A stretch of 5,473 nucleotides of DNA from contig CAMNBY010000139.1 of the NCBI GenBank assembly GCA_946533615.1, positions 1-5,473 on the forward strand, written 5' to 3'. The DNA comes from an uncultured Clostridia bacterium. Its GTDB lineage: Bacteria > Bacillota > Clostridia > Oscillospirales > Ruminococcaceae. Of the stretch, positions 1 to 5,344 are shown in pieces (the stretch's first letter is position 1; every line of letters begins with the position of its first letter). The notes under the pieces are model-generated. The model was not told where the DNA came from and searched no databases. It saw only the letters and a program-made list of their open reading frames with translations. A program made the translations under genes and the position numbers.

Positions 1-1
1 A

Positions 2-247
2 CTGTTTATCCTGCTTGAAGCGCTGCTGGCCGTGGTCTTCATGGTCGCGGGAGTGCTCGATCATCTTCCCGCAGTTTCGAGCGCCAACAGGGCAGCAGGC
101 CTGGTGCTTGGCGCCTGCAAGGGCTGCCTCTACGTTCTGCTCGTGGGCTGGATCTGCGCCAGGATAGTGAAAAGCGGATCCCTCATCAGCGCCTCGACCT
201 TTGAGCACACCTTCGTCTTCCGCTACGCGTTTCGGTTGTTCTATTGA
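2..247 (+). CDS. CvpA-family-like membrane protein, C-terminal part only
   Basis: An open frame runs in from the left edge and stops at TGA 245-247, so only the last 81 codons are visible and the true start lies outside the window. The visible part has two hydrophobic segments (LFILLEALLAVVFMVAGVL and GLVLGACKGCLYVLLVGWIC). Between them is a short stretch with LPAVSSANRAAG, and a Ser/Thr-rich tail ending in FRLFY follows. This LP-x-x-SSxNRxxG pattern followed by G-x-x-K-G and another membrane helix is how CvpA-family proteins end (integral membrane proteins named after colicin V production). In Clostridia their role is poorly defined. The family call rests on this remembered pattern, not on an alignment. 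The ATG at base 32 is internal to the second-last membrane segment and is unlikely to be the start. A repeat element begins 17 bases after the stop. Confidence 0.6.
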   Translation: MFILLEALLAVVFMVAGVLDHLPAVSSANRAAGLVLGACKGCLYVLLVGWICARIVKSGSLISASTFEHTFVFRYAFRLFY

Positions 248-263
248 TGCACAAGGCAGTTTA

Positions 264-500
264 ATGCACAATGCACAATGCACAATGCACAATTATGGTG
301 TGCGCGAAGCGCACGTTATGGCCTTTCGGCCTTGTAGATGGTGGGAGAGGGTGCAATTCACGCTCAACGCACAATTTAGGCTCAAACGCACAAATGAAAA
401 CAAAGCACAATTGTGAATTGCTAATTCTACCCGCTTCGCGGCAAAATTCCGCCGCAGGCGGCACATTCATTGTGCATTGTGCATTGTGAATTGTGCATTG
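264..500. repeat. Palindromic heptamer-ended repeat element, copy 1
   Basis: This is the first of three same-orientation copies in the window. The left end is four TGCACAA heptamers (from 265) and the right end is TTGTGCA units, one of them the variant TTGTGAA, so the ends are inverted repeats of each other. The core holds small hairpins: GTGCGC/GCGCAC (300-314), GGCC-TTTC-GGCC (320-331), CCGC-TTC-GCGG (431-441) and CCGCC-GCA-GGCGG (449-461). A longer pairing that is perfect in copies 2 and 3, GGGTAGAATT with AATTCTACCC, is damaged here (GGGTGCAATT at 349-358). The copy fills the gap between the convergent CvpA-like gene and the minus-strand gene, so RNA from either side would fold into a long hairpin there. 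It encodes no credible protein. It behaves like a MITE or REP-type non-autonomous element, but no transposase is visible. Confidence 0.85.
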
Positions 501-1223
501 TCAACACAGATACGAAAGCTTCTCCTTCACCGCCTGACGGATCTTTTCAAGCTGCTTCTGCTCGTCGCGGATACAGCTGCGCAGCCGCTGGAGCATCACG
601 GCTAATTCAAATGCGCTGTAGCTCGGGCGCTTCCCGACCATCATGTCGGCGTAGGCCCTGACCGCCGCCCTGACTTCCTCCCTTGTGCTGAAACGCTCCG
701 CCACCCCGTAGAGCAGCTGCTTGTTTTTGGGGAGCTCGGGCTCGCAAATTCTGCGAGCATCATTGCTGTCGGTAGAAATTTTTTCTACTATATCGGTATT
801 AATATTATCATTAATGTTATTAATAGAAATAATTTCTTTTGTATTATTAATATTATCATTAATGCTATTAATATTAATATAATCATTATCTTTTATTTTA
901 GTATTAATATTAATATTATTATTAATATTATTAATATTAATATTGGCTACGCCGAGATAATTCAGCACGCGCTTGCGCTCGTGATAAGACACCCTGAGAC
1001 AGCCGAGAGAAACAAGACGCTCGGTGAGCCTTTCGGTCTCCTCGGGAGAGAAGCACAGCAGCGCGGCGAAATAATCGTTTGTGGCGAAAAAGCCTATGCC
1101 CTTGTCGAGAGCAGCCACCAGCGACAGCGCGACCTTTTCGCAAGCGCTGAGAGCGCGGCAGTTAAGTATCTCCGCAGGCAGCCAGACACCTTTGAGCTTA
1201 AAATTCATCTTCTTGTTATACAT
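501..1223 (-). CDS. Replication-protein-like winged-helix protein with Asn/Ile-rich linker
   Basis: This is a 240-residue protein read from ATG 1223-1221 to TGA 503-501. An upstream in-frame ATG at 1256 would add 11 residues, but GAAAGGGG at 1238-1231 lies 7 bases before 1223 and decides the start. Residues about 6-92 begin FKLKGVWLPAEIL and continue through SACEKVALSLVAALD, FFATNDYFAALLCFS and a recognition-helix-like ERLTERLVSLGCLRV. This is the layout of the winged helix at the N-terminus of phage and plasmid replication proteins of Bacillota. Residues 94-148 are a linker that is about two thirds Asn or Ile. Residues 160-240 are charged and helical, with YADMMVGKRPSYSAFELAVMLQRL resembling the C-terminal module of similar phage proteins. 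I infer a DNA-binding, possibly replication-initiating role, since no catalytic motif is visible. The gene is convergent with the CvpA-like gene, and its stop codon abuts repeat copy 1. Confidence 0.7.
   Translation of the reverse strand: MYNKKMNFKLKGVWLPAEILNCRALSACEKVALSLVAALDKGIGFFATNDYFAALLCFSPEETERLTERLVSLGCLRVSYHERKRVLNYLGVANININNINNNININTKIKDNDYININSINDNINNTKEIISINNINDNINTDIVEKISTDSNDARRICEPELPKNKQLLYGVAERFSTREEVRAAVRAYADMMVGKRPSYSAFELAVMLQRLRSCIRDEQKQLEKIRQAVKEKLSYLC
780..944 (-). repeat. ATTAAT-rich low-complexity tract coding the linker
   Basis: This stretch of 165 bases is almost only A and T, built from interleaved AATATT and ATTAAT units. It lies within a gene whose two ends have ordinary mixed composition. 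Read on the minus strand it gives codons AAT and ATT/ATA over and over (residues 94-148, 21 Asn and 16 Ile), whereas clpE and pyrE in the same window favour AAC and ATC. The frame stays open throughout, so it is a coding low-complexity linker and not a frameshifted remnant. Such tracts can grow or shrink by replication slippage, and they melt easily. Asn-rich linkers also occur in other replication-like proteins of low-GC phages. Confidence 0.85.
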
Positions 1224-1230
1224 AACCAAA

Positions 1231-1238
1231 CCCCTTTC
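1231..1238 (-). promoter_or_regulatory. Ribosome binding site of the replication-like gene
   Basis: On the minus strand GAAAGGGG is followed by seven bases and then the ATG at 1223. No comparable site precedes the upstream ATG at 1256 or the Met at 1208, so it fixes the start of the 240-residue protein. Confidence 0.7.
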
Positions 1239-1248
1239 AAACCTAAGA

Positions 1249-1296
1249 CCGCACAAGCCTTGCGGCGCTCACGGACTCTGTCGCAGTACGCTGCGA
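1249..1296 (-). other. Two small hairpins in the leader of the replication-like gene
   Basis: Just upstream of the ribosome binding site are two stem-loops. One is CCGCA/TGCGG at 1249-1265 with a 7-base loop. The other is a perfect 6-bp stem, TCGCAG-TACG-CTGCGA, at 1281-1296. They could structure the mRNA leader if transcription starts further upstream. No known riboswitch or attenuator pattern was recognised, and short stems like these can occur by chance. Confidence 0.35.
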
Positions 1297-1365
1297 GATG
1301 ATGACTTTCTTTCCGTTTGCCGCCCGGCGTGAAGTGCCCTTCTATAAACAGTTCAAAAAGGGCAT

Positions 1366-1391
1366 TTTGTTGCACAAAAACGTGCAACAAA
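1366..1391. promoter_or_regulatory. Perfect 10-bp palindrome, candidate operator
   Basis: TTTGTTGCAC (1366-1375) and GTGCAACAAA (1382-1391) are perfect inverted repeats around a 6-base spacer. A further half-site, TTTGTTTGCAC, follows at 1425-1435 in the same orientation as the left arm. Both plus-strand half-sites read on into TGCACAAAAA (1371-1380 and 1431-1440), which contains the heptamer of the repeat elements. The site lies about 145 bases upstream of the minus-strand gene, where an autoregulator or initiator would be expected to bind. A second, overlapping inverted repeat pairs ACAAATCGG (1387-1395) with CCGATTTGT (1449-1457). Function is inferred. Neither arm has a clear terminator T-tract. 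Confidence 0.5.
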
Positions 1392-1460
1392 TCGGGGATT
1401 ATGAATTTGTTTTTTTAAGAAACGTTTGTTTGCACAAAAATCTCTCTGCCGATTTGTAGA

Positions 1461-1747
1461 CAATTCACAATTCACAATGCTTTTCAATGCACAATGCACA
1501 ATGCACAATTATGGTGTGCGCGTTGCGCACGTTATGGCCTTTCGGCCGTCGTAGATGGTGGGAGAGGGTAGAATTCACGCTCAACGCGCAATTCAGGCAC
1601 TAACGCACAAATGATAATAATTCACAATTGTGAATTGCTAATTCTACCCGCTTCGCGGCAAAATTCCGCCGCAGGCGGCACCCTCATTGTGCATTGTGAA
1701 TTGTGAATTGTGCATTGTGCATTGTGCATTGTGCAAGCTTGTGCAAG
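1461..1747. repeat. Palindromic heptamer-ended repeat element, copy 2
   Basis: This is the second and longest copy. The left end has two TTCACAA units, a short interruption (TGCTTTTCAA) and three TGCACAA units. The right end has about seven TTGTGCA/TTGTGAA units plus a last TTGTGCA after AGC. The core matches the other copies closely and keeps all the hairpins, including CCGCC-GCA-GGCGG (1666-1678) and the perfect pair GGGTAGAATT (1566-1575) with AATTCTACCC (1640-1649). It also holds an 18-bp perfect palindrome, AATTCACAATTGTGAATT, at 1619-1636. One extra base after GGCCTTTCGGCC, relative to the other copies, breaks any shared reading frame, which argues that the element is non-coding. It separates the leader of the minus-strand gene from the clpE promoter region. 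Confidence 0.85.
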
Positions 1748-1774
1748 TTTCATATTTTTATCACAAAGATGTAG

Positions 1775-1780
1775 TATAAT
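1775..1780 (+). promoter_or_regulatory. Probable -10 box for clpE
   Basis: A perfect TATAAT sits in an AT-rich stretch 29 bases before the clpE ATG and just downstream of repeat copy 2. No good -35 hexamer lies 16-18 bases upstream; the bases around 1751-1758 read CATATTTT. There is also no TGn immediately before the -10. I see no CtsR-type repeat (GGTCAAA heptads) or CIRCE element, although clpE genes are often under CtsR control in other Bacillota. The promoter call is therefore moderate. Confidence 0.5.
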
Positions 1781-1795
1781 ATAAAAAAGAAAAAG

Positions 1796-1802
1796 AAAGG
1801 AG
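1796..1802 (+). promoter_or_regulatory. Ribosome binding site of clpE
   Basis: AAAGGAG lies six bases before the ATG at 1809, a strong match to the 16S rRNA tail. It confirms the start that puts the zinc-finger cysteines at residues 6 and 9. Confidence 0.85.
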
Positions 1803-1808
1803 CAGATT

Positions 1809-4109
1809 ATGGAGCCCGTTATTTGTTCAAGATGTAAGAAAAGACCCGCGGCTGTGTTTATCTCTCAGGTAGACCCCAAGAACCCGCAGGAGAAAAAGAA
1901 CGAGGCGCTCTGCCTGCAATGTGCGGCGGAGCTTGGAATATCTCAGGCCGAGGACTTTAAGAAAATGCTCGGCATAACCGACGAGGAGATCGAGCAGATG
2001 ACAGATCAGCTCATGGAGCTCAACGACGGCAGCGACTTTGAGATGGGGGGCAGCGGCACTATGCCGGGCTTCCTCCAGAACCTCTTCGGCGGCAACAATA
2101 ATCCTCCCGCCGAGAAGGGAGATCAGCCGCAGCAGAAGCCGAAGGACAGCCGCTTCCGCCGCCGCAGAGAGGAAAAAAAGCCCGAGCTGAAATTCCTTAA
2201 CAACTACTGCACGAACCTTACCGAGAAAGCCCGCACTGGCCAGCTTGACAACATCATCGGCCGTGACAGGGAGATCGAGCGCGTTATCCAGATACTCTCG
2301 CGCAGACAGAAGAACAACCCCTGCCTGATAGGCGAACCCGGCGTCGGAAAGACCGCTATCGCCGAGGGCATCGCCCAGAGGATAGTTGCAGGCGACGTGC
2401 CGTTCCGGATAAAGGATAAGGAGATCTATCTTCTTGACCTCACCGCTCTGATCGCAGGCACACAGTTCCGCGGACAGTTCGAGAGCCGCTGCAAGGGGCT
2501 TGTCGAAGAGGTCAAGCGCGAGGGCAACGTCATACTCTTTATCGACGAGGTACACAACCTTGTGGGCGCAGGCGACAGCGAGGGCTCGATGAACGCCGCA
2601 AATATCCTGAAGCCCGCGCTTTCGAGAGGCGAAGTGCAGGTCATCGGCGCCACGACCTTCAAGGAGTACCGCAAGTATATCGAAAAGGATTCGGCGCTCG
2701 AGAGGCGCTTCCAGCCCGTGACCGTCACCGAACCAACCGTCGAGGACACGGTGCAGGTGCTCAAGGGCATCGCAAAGTATTACGAGCGTCACCACAGAGT
2801 CAATATTTCGGAGCACTGCCTGCGTATGTGTGCCGTGCTCTCGGAGAGATATATCAACGACCGCTTCCTGCCCGACAAGGCCATCGACCTGCTCGACGAG
2901 GCCTGCGCAGTTGCAAGCATCAAGAGCCCCGAGCTCACCGAGTACGACGAGCTCAACAAGAAGCTTGCCGAGGCCGAGGCTCGCACCGCAGAGCTTGAAA
3001 ATGCCGTCGAAGAGGGCGGCGAGCCCAACTACGAGGAGATTGCCAAGGAGAAGGCCGAGCTCATGCAGATACGCTCACGCCTCGAGGAGGTCGAGGAGGT
3101 CATCAGCCACCTGCAAGTCACCGAGAGCGACCTCTCAAAGGTCATCGAGATGTGGACAGGCATTCCCGCAAACAAGATCGTAGAAACGGAATACGAGAAG
3201 ATACGCGGCCTCAAGGAGGCTCTCTCCCGCCGCATAATCGGTCAGGAGCGTGCGGTCGATACCGTCGCCAAGGCCATCAAGCGCACCAGAGTCCAGCTCA
3301 CCGAACGCCGCAGGCCTGCGTCCTTCATCTTTGTGGGTCCCACGGGTGTCGGAAAGACAGAGCTTGTAAAGGTGCTGGGCGAGGAGCTTTTTGACGCCAC
3401 CGAGCCTATCATAAAAGTAGATATGTCAGAGTATATGGAGCGTCACTCGGTCTCGAAGCTGATCGGTTCGCCTCCGGGCTATGTGGGCTTTGACGAGGCA
3501 GGCCAGCTGACCGAAAAGGTTCGCCGCCGCCCGTACAGCGTTGTGCTCTTTGACGAGATCGAAAAGGCGCATCCCGACGTTATGAACATCATGCTGCAAA
3601 TACTGGACGAGGGACGTCTGCGCGATTCTCAGGGCAGGAGCGTGTCTTTCGAGAACACGGTGATCGTGATGACCTCGAACGCGGGCTCATCGGATAAGGA
3701 TACAGGCGTCGGCTTCAACAAGACCGAGGCCGAGATCTCGACAGACAAGGCGATGAAGGCGCTGCGCGAGTTCCTGAAACCCGAGTTCCTGGGCCGCGTG
3801 GACGAGATCGTTGTCTTCGATCCGCTCACAAAGGACGATTACGCAAAGATCGCGGGTCTGATGCTCGGAGAGATGAAGAAGCCGCTGCTTGAAAACGGCA
3901 TCGAGTTCCGCTGGGACGACAAGGCGACGGCTCTGATCGCAGAGAAGAGCCACGGCAAGAAGCTTGGCGCCCGCGACATCAGGCACGTTATCCGCGCCGA
4001 GGTCGAGGACAAGGTCGCAGAAGTTCTGATCGACAAGGGACAAGGCGCGATCACGGCACTCGCCCTCACCGCCGACGGAGATGAGCTGAAACTCTCTATG
4101 CTGCCCTAA
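1809..4109 (+). CDS. clpE: ClpE-type ATP-dependent Clp unfoldase with N-terminal zinc finger
   Basis: This 766-residue class I Clp ATPase unfolds cytoplasmic proteins and feeds them to ClpP. The N-terminus has C6-x2-C9 and C35-x2-C38, the zinc-finger layout of ClpE, in place of the double N-domain of ClpA/ClpC. A flexible Gly/Gln/Arg-rich linker follows (about 75-125). The first ATPase domain has Walker A GEPGVGKT (175-182), pore loop TQFRG (218-222), Walker B ILFIDE (242-247) and arginine-finger candidates R299-R300. A short coiled-coil middle domain spans about 375-440. The second has Walker A GPTGVGKT (510-517), pore loop GYVG (557-560), Walker B VVLFDE (578-583), sensor N624, LGRVDE (661-666) and sensor-2 GAR (720-722). 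VGF at 634-636 matches the loop by which ClpC/ClpE/ClpX dock on ClpP, so it should work with ClpP. It is intact and somewhat longer than the roughly 700 residues of Bacillus ClpE. ClpC is the main alternative name. Confidence 0.92.
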   Translation: MEPVICSRCKKRPAAVFISQVDPKNPQEKKNEALCLQCAAELGISQAEDFKKMLGITDEEIEQMTDQLMELNDGSDFEMGGSGTMPGFLQNLFGGNNNPPAEKGDQPQQKPKDSRFRRRREEKKPELKFLNNYCTNLTEKARTGQLDNIIGRDREIERVIQILSRRQKNNPCLIGEPGVGKTAIAEGIAQRIVAGDVPFRIKDKEIYLLDLTALIAGTQFRGQFESRCKGLVEEVKREGNVILFIDEVHNLVGAGDSEGSMNAANILKPALSRGEVQVIGATTFKEYRKYIEKDSALERRFQPVTVTEPTVEDTVQVLKGIAKYYERHHRVNISEHCLRMCAVLSERYINDRFLPDKAIDLLDEACAVASIKSPELTEYDELNKKLAEAEARTAELENAVEEGGEPNYEEIAKEKAELMQIRSRLEEVEEVISHLQVTESDLSKVIEMWTGIPANKIVETEYEKIRGLKEALSRRIIGQERAVDTVAKAIKRTRVQLTERRRPASFIFVGPTGVGKTELVKVLGEELFDATEPIIKVDMSEYMERHSVSKLIGSPPGYVGFDEAGQLTEKVRRRPYSVVLFDEIEKAHPDVMNIMLQILDEGRLRDSQGRSVSFENTVIVMTSNAGSSDKDTGVGFNKTEAEISTDKAMKALREFLKPEFLGRVDEIVVFDPLTKDDYAKIAGLMLGEMKKPLLENGIEFRWDDKATALIAEKSHGKKLGARDIRHVIRAEVEDKVAEVLIDKGQGAITALALTADGDELKLSMLP

Positions 4110-4117
4110 GGGCGGCC

Positions 4118-4393
4118 AATGCACAATTCACAATGCACAATGCACAATGCACAATGCACAATGCACAATTATGGTGTGCGCGTTGCGCACGTTATGGCCT
4201 TTCGGCCTTGTAGATGGTGGGAGAGGGTAGAATTCACGCTCAACGCGCAATTCAGGCTCAAACGCACAAATGAAAACAAAGCACAATTGTGAATTGCTAA
4301 TTCTACCCGCTTCGCGGCAAAATAACGCCGCAGGCGTCACATTCATTGTGCATTGTGCATTGTGCATTGTGCATTAGCAAGCATTGTGCATTG
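4118..4393. repeat. Palindromic heptamer-ended repeat element, copy 3
   Basis: This is the third copy, starting 9 bases after the clpE stop and ending about 25 bases before the pyrE ribosome binding site. The left end is TGCACAA, TTCACAA and five more TGCACAA. The right end is four TTGTGCA, an interruption, and one more unit. The core keeps the same hairpins. At 4325-4337 the stem reads ACGCC-GCA-GGCGT where copies 1 and 2 have CCGCC-GCA-GGCGG, a paired C-G to A-T change. GGGTAGAATT (4225-4234) pairs perfectly with AATTCTACCC (4299-4308). Any clpE-pyrE read-through transcript would carry this long hairpin between the genes. The apparent upstream extension of the pyrE frame starts inside this copy and is spurious. 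Confidence 0.85.
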
Positions 4394-4418
4394 AAAACTG
4401 CGCAGCACTACAAAAAGC

Positions 4419-4426
4419 AGAAAGGA
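4419..4426 (+). promoter_or_regulatory. Ribosome binding site of pyrE
   Basis: AGAAAGGA is followed by nine bases and the ATG at 4436. It selects this start over the in-frame ATGs at 4346 and 4384, which lie in repeat copy 3 and would add Cys/His-rich heptamer-derived residues unlike any PyrE. No promoter is evident between the repeat and this site. Confidence 0.75.
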
Positions 4427-4435
4427 CTAAAAACA

Positions 4436-5095
4436 ATGACCTACAAGGAAGAATTCATCAAGTTCATGGTAGACAGCGGTGTGCTGACCTTTGGGGATTT
4501 CACCCTCAAGAGCGGCAGAAAGGCGCCCTATTTCATCAACTGCGGCAACTACAAGACCGGCGAGCAGCTCTCGCGCCTGGGCGGGTTCTATGCCGACTGC
4601 ATACACGACAACGGCATCGAGGCGGAGACCCTCTTCGGCCCCGCATACAAGGGCATACCGCTTGCGGTCTCGGCTGTCATCGCGCTGGCTGACAAGTACG
4701 GCATGAACGTCAGCTACTGCTTTGACCGCAAGGAGGCCAAGGATCACGGCGAGGGCGGAATGTTCGTCGGCAAGAAGCTCGCGGACGGCGAGAAGGTCAT
4801 CATCATCGACGATGTAATGACCTCGGGCAAGGCGATGCGCGAGAGCCTTCCCAAGCTTAAAAGCGCCGCAGACGTCAACGTCACCGCGATGGTGATAACC
4901 GTTGACCGCATGGAGAAGTCCCTCGACTCCGACCTCTCGGCCGTTCAGGCGGCTTACAAAGAGTTCGGCGTCAAGGTCTACTCGATCGTGAACATACGCG
5001 ACATTATCGCCGCGATCGAAGACGGCATAGTTGAGGGCAGAGAGTACCTTCCCGCGATGAAACAGTATCTTGCCGACTACGGCGCAGAATATTGA
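4436..5095 (+). CDS. pyrE: Orotate phosphoribosyltransferase
   Basis: This 219-residue cytoplasmic enzyme joins orotate to PRPP to give orotidine 5'-monophosphate, the fifth step of de novo pyrimidine synthesis. The N-terminus FGDFTLKSGRKAPYF (residues 19-33) carries the conserved substrate-binding Lys and Arg. FGPAYKGIP (67-75) is the family signature, DRKEAKDHGEGG (97-108) is the mobile catalytic loop, and VIIIDDVMTSGKA (121-133) is the PRPP-binding motif with its paired Asp. Length and motif order match E. coli-type PyrE closely, and it appears intact. The start at 4436 is set by the ribosome binding site and by the position of the conserved N-terminus. It stands alone here, with no other pyrimidine gene beside it, and has no visible promoter of its own. 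It may depend on read-through from clpE across repeat copy 3, or on a promoter I could not recognise. Confidence 0.95.
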   Translation: MTYKEEFIKFMVDSGVLTFGDFTLKSGRKAPYFINCGNYKTGEQLSRLGGFYADCIHDNGIEAETLFGPAYKGIPLAVSAVIALADKYGMNVSYCFDRKEAKDHGEGGMFVGKKLADGEKVIIIDDVMTSGKAMRESLPKLKSAADVNVTAMVITVDRMEKSLDSDLSAVQAAYKEFGVKVYSIVNIRDIIAAIEDGIVEGREYLPAMKQYLADYGAEY

Positions 5096-5229
5096 GCCTC
5101 TTTGCGCTCTTGGGCACAATATACAGTTTTTTGCCCTTTAGCGGGATAATACTGTGCTACGAGCCGAACGTTTGCCGATAGTCAACCGTGATTGTAATAA
5201 TTCTGTAGTAAAATGTAACTTAGTTGTTC
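5096..5229. other. Non-coding spacer after pyrE with competing weak stems
   Basis: No gene is visible here. Two mutually exclusive stems can form just after the pyrE stop. One is GGGCA (5112-5116) with TGCCC (5132-5136), followed only by TTTAG. The other is GCACAATAT (5114-5122) with ATACTGTGC (5149-5157), with one mismatch. Either could mark the 3' end of the pyrE mRNA, but neither is a convincing intrinsic terminator. The rest is AT-rich sequence leading into the promoter at 5230. Confidence 0.35.
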
Positions 5230-5258
5230 TTGAAATAGCGGTTTGACGCGGCTATAAT
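5230..5258 (+). promoter_or_regulatory. Strong sigma-A-type promoter of a small transcript
   Basis: TTGAAA (5230-5235) and a perfect TATAAT (5253-5258) are separated by exactly 17 bases. This is the best promoter match in the window. Transcription would start near 5265 and run into the mini-ORF and the terminator that follow, so it does not serve pyrE. Confidence 0.75.
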
Positions 5259-5289
5259 ATACTTGTAGAACAGAGAAAAGGACAAAAGA

Positions 5290-5307
5290 ATGTTACTGCT
5301 AAGTTAA
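5290..5307 (+). CDS. Five-codon Leu-rich leader peptide candidate (MLLLS)
   Basis: ATG TTA CTG CTA AGT TAA lies 7 bases after the purine-rich AGAAAAGGA (5274-5282), a good ribosome binding site at normal spacing. Three of its five codons are leucine, in three different codons including TTA and CTA, which are rare in the neighbouring clpE and pyrE. The stop codon falls in the loop of the GCTAAG/CTTAGC hairpin, so a ribosome on the peptide would cover the left arm. This is what a leucine- or antibiotic-sensing attenuator could look like. An ORF this short may equally be chance. Confidence 0.35.
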   Translation: MLLLS

Positions 5308-5344
5308 ACCTTAGCTCGTTTCATCCTCTCCAAAATTTTTACAC

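Noticed and set aside
261..470. Minus-strand ORF of 69 residues inside repeat copy 1, with a similar one at 4128-4367 in copy 3
   Set aside because: The similarity comes from the repeat itself. Copy 2 has a one-base insertion after GGCCTTTCGGCC that breaks the frame, there is no ribosome binding site, and the His/Cys-rich ends are translated heptamers.
264..501. CRISPR array, suggested by the regularly repeated short units
   Set aside because: The heptamers are contiguous with no spacers, the units are far too short, and there are no cas genes.
1335..1364. TGCCCTT/AAGGGCA inverted repeat followed by TTTTG as a plus-strand terminator
   Set aside because: It has a 7-bp stem with a 16-base loop and a short T-run, and no confident plus-strand gene ends upstream of it.
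1827..2816. Long minus-strand open frame opposite clpE, and a similar one at 4427-5119 opposite pyrE
   Set aside because: These are antisense shadows of GC-rich coding sequence. The plus-strand proteins have all their family motifs, while the antisense products are low-complexity Leu/Ala/Val-rich.
4102..4115. GCCCTAAGGGC around the clpE stop as a terminator
   Set aside because: The stem is very short with almost no loop, and no T-tract follows.
4346..4435. N-terminal extension of PyrE by 30 residues from an ATG inside repeat copy 3
   Set aside because: The added residues are translated heptamer repeats. A proper ribosome binding site precedes the ATG at 4436, and the PyrE N-terminus aligns from there.
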